From: Balneolaceae bacterium
GTDB lineage: Bacteria; Bacteroidota; Rhodothermia; Balneolales; Balneolaceae
DNA: 64,000 nt
Reading direction: 5' to 3'
Assembly (NCBI GenBank): GCA_007693745.1
Contig: REDA01000039.1
Coordinates: forward strand, 62,001 to 126,000
Numbering within the stretch: position 1 is the first letter of the stretch; every line of letters begins with the position of its first letter. The notes under the pieces are model-generated. The model was not told the origin of the DNA and searched no databases. It saw only the letters and a list, made by a program, of their open reading frames with translations. Positions 63,441-64,000 of this stretch are shown here, piece by piece. The position numbers and the translations under genes are program-made.

Positions 63441-64000
63441 ATGGCAAAAATCAGCACTTCAGACTTCCGGAACGGACTGGCAATTCGACTGGACGGAGAA
63501 ATTTATACGATTGTTGAGTTTCAGCATGTCAAACCGGGCAAGGGCGGAGCATTTGTCCGCACCAAGTTAAAAGGCGTCGAAAACGACAAAAACATTGACA
63601 AGACATTCCGTTCCGGAGAGAATGTTGAATCGGTCCGGATCGAGCGTCATCCGTATCAGTTCCTCTACTCTGACGGTGACATGTATTTCTTCATGCATCA
63701 GGAAACCTATGAGCAAATTCCAATCGAAAAATCGCGCGTGGAAAAGGCACAATTTGTAACTGATGGTATAACCTGTACGCTTGTTGTGGACGTTGAAAAT
63801 GAGAAAATTTTATATGCTCAGCCACCTGATCACATTGAAACCGAAATCATCCAGACGGATCCCGGCGTTCGTGGAGATACGGCCCAGGGCGGAAGCAAAC
63901 CTGCTACCGTAGCCGGCGGAGCAACAGTTCAGGTACCGCTATTCATAAATCAGGGAGAGAGAATTAAGATTGATACTCGTACCGGTGAATACTTAGAGCG
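63441..64000 (+). CDS. efp: Elongation factor P (cut by the window end)
   Basis: 186 complete codons visible; the frame runs off the window and only a few residues are missing (family end is GEYLER plus a short tail). The protein begins MAKISTSDFRNGLAI and the ribosome-facing tip is KPGKGGAFVRTK with K34 at the modification position. IKIDTRTGEYLER marks the C-terminal OB domain. It relieves stalling at polyproline. No EpmA/EpmB genes are seen here. It is 57 bp after the symporter. Confidence 0.95.
   Translation, partial: MAKISTSDFRNGLAIRLDGEIYTIVEFQHVKPGKGGAFVRTKLKGVENDKNIDKTFRSGENVESVRIERHPYQFLYSDGDMYFFMHQETYEQIPIEKSRVEKAQFVTDGITCTLVVDVENEKILYAQPPDHIETEIIQTDPGVRGDTAQGGSKPATVAGGATVQVPLFINQGERIKIDTRTGEYLE

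Noticed and set aside
1-64000. CRISPR arrays, insertion sequences, phage genes, tRNA or rRNA genes
   Set aside because: No direct-repeat array, transposase or integrase signature, or tRNA-like cloverleaf was noticed; the whole window reads as core chromosome. A tRNAscan or repeat search would settle this.

Overview
This 64 kb window is a gene-dense, core-genome chromosome segment from a Gram-negative bacterium of the Bacteroidota-like (FCB) radiation. The gene set resembles Balneolota/Rhodothermota most, but that placement is inference and no search was run. The evidence is: LPS genes (lpxH); a DUF5103 protein of the type tied to type IX secretion; a DUF2480 protein, a family known mainly from Bacteroidota; a methionyl-tRNA synthetase with KLSTS instead of KMSKS; and several promoters of the Bacteroidota form TTTG-N19..21-TAnnTTTG. 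No transposase, integrase, prophage, CRISPR array, rRNA or tRNA gene was seen.

Layout. 1-3.4 kb: the 3' end of a probable Y-family DNA polymerase, an M42 aminopeptidase, and an overlapping thioesterase/HD-phosphohydrolase pair. 3.5-6.3 kb (minus): mgtE-thyA-folA. 6.4-16 kb (minus): a long co-directional run pfkA-pgi-deoxynucleoside kinase-yceD-rpmF-plsX-fabH-fabD-fabG-acpP-fabF-rnc, which links glycolysis, nucleotide salvage, ribosomal protein L32 and fatty-acid synthesis; acpP has its own candidate promoter. 16.2-20.4 kb (plus): polyprenyl diphosphate synthase, lpxH and a class A PBP, an envelope operon. 20.5-27.9 kb (plus): nuoABCDEFGH, the front part of complex I, without nuoI-N. 28.1-34.7 kb (minus): M3 peptidase lipoprotein, folD, a NtrC-type response regulator, dacB and a PTS IIA protein. 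35-40.8 kb (plus): ccmB, holB, dapF, DUF5103 lipoprotein, a degenerate serine-hydrolase-like membrane protein and a small membrane protein, packed with almost no spacing. 40.8-47.2 kb (minus): sufB-C-D-S-nfu-sufA-DUF2480. 47.4-48.4 kb: pta. 48.7-55.8 kb (minus): greA-ugd-uxs-nudix-beta-barrel-pseudocaspase lipoprotein-EamA, a tightly coupled operon. 56-64 kb (plus): class C serine hydrolase, SpoU methyltransferase, metG, a debranching-type GH13 enzyme, a sodium symporter and efp (cut by the window end).

Most genes are ordinary housekeeping. The more interesting items are: (i) a lipoprotein with SH3b and caspase-like domains in which both catalytic residues look lost, co-transcribed with an outer-membrane barrel; (ii) a membrane-anchored class-A-beta-lactamase-like protein with a destroyed SxxK motif next to the DUF5103 gene; (iii) the DUF2480 protein closing the SUF operon with three cysteines in conserved-looking blocks; (iv) palindromes in the suf promoter, between pfkA and the prenyl synthase gene, and upstream of the PTS IIA gene; and (v) the truncated nuo cluster. 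I found no convincing wholly new multi-gene system; the items above are leads.
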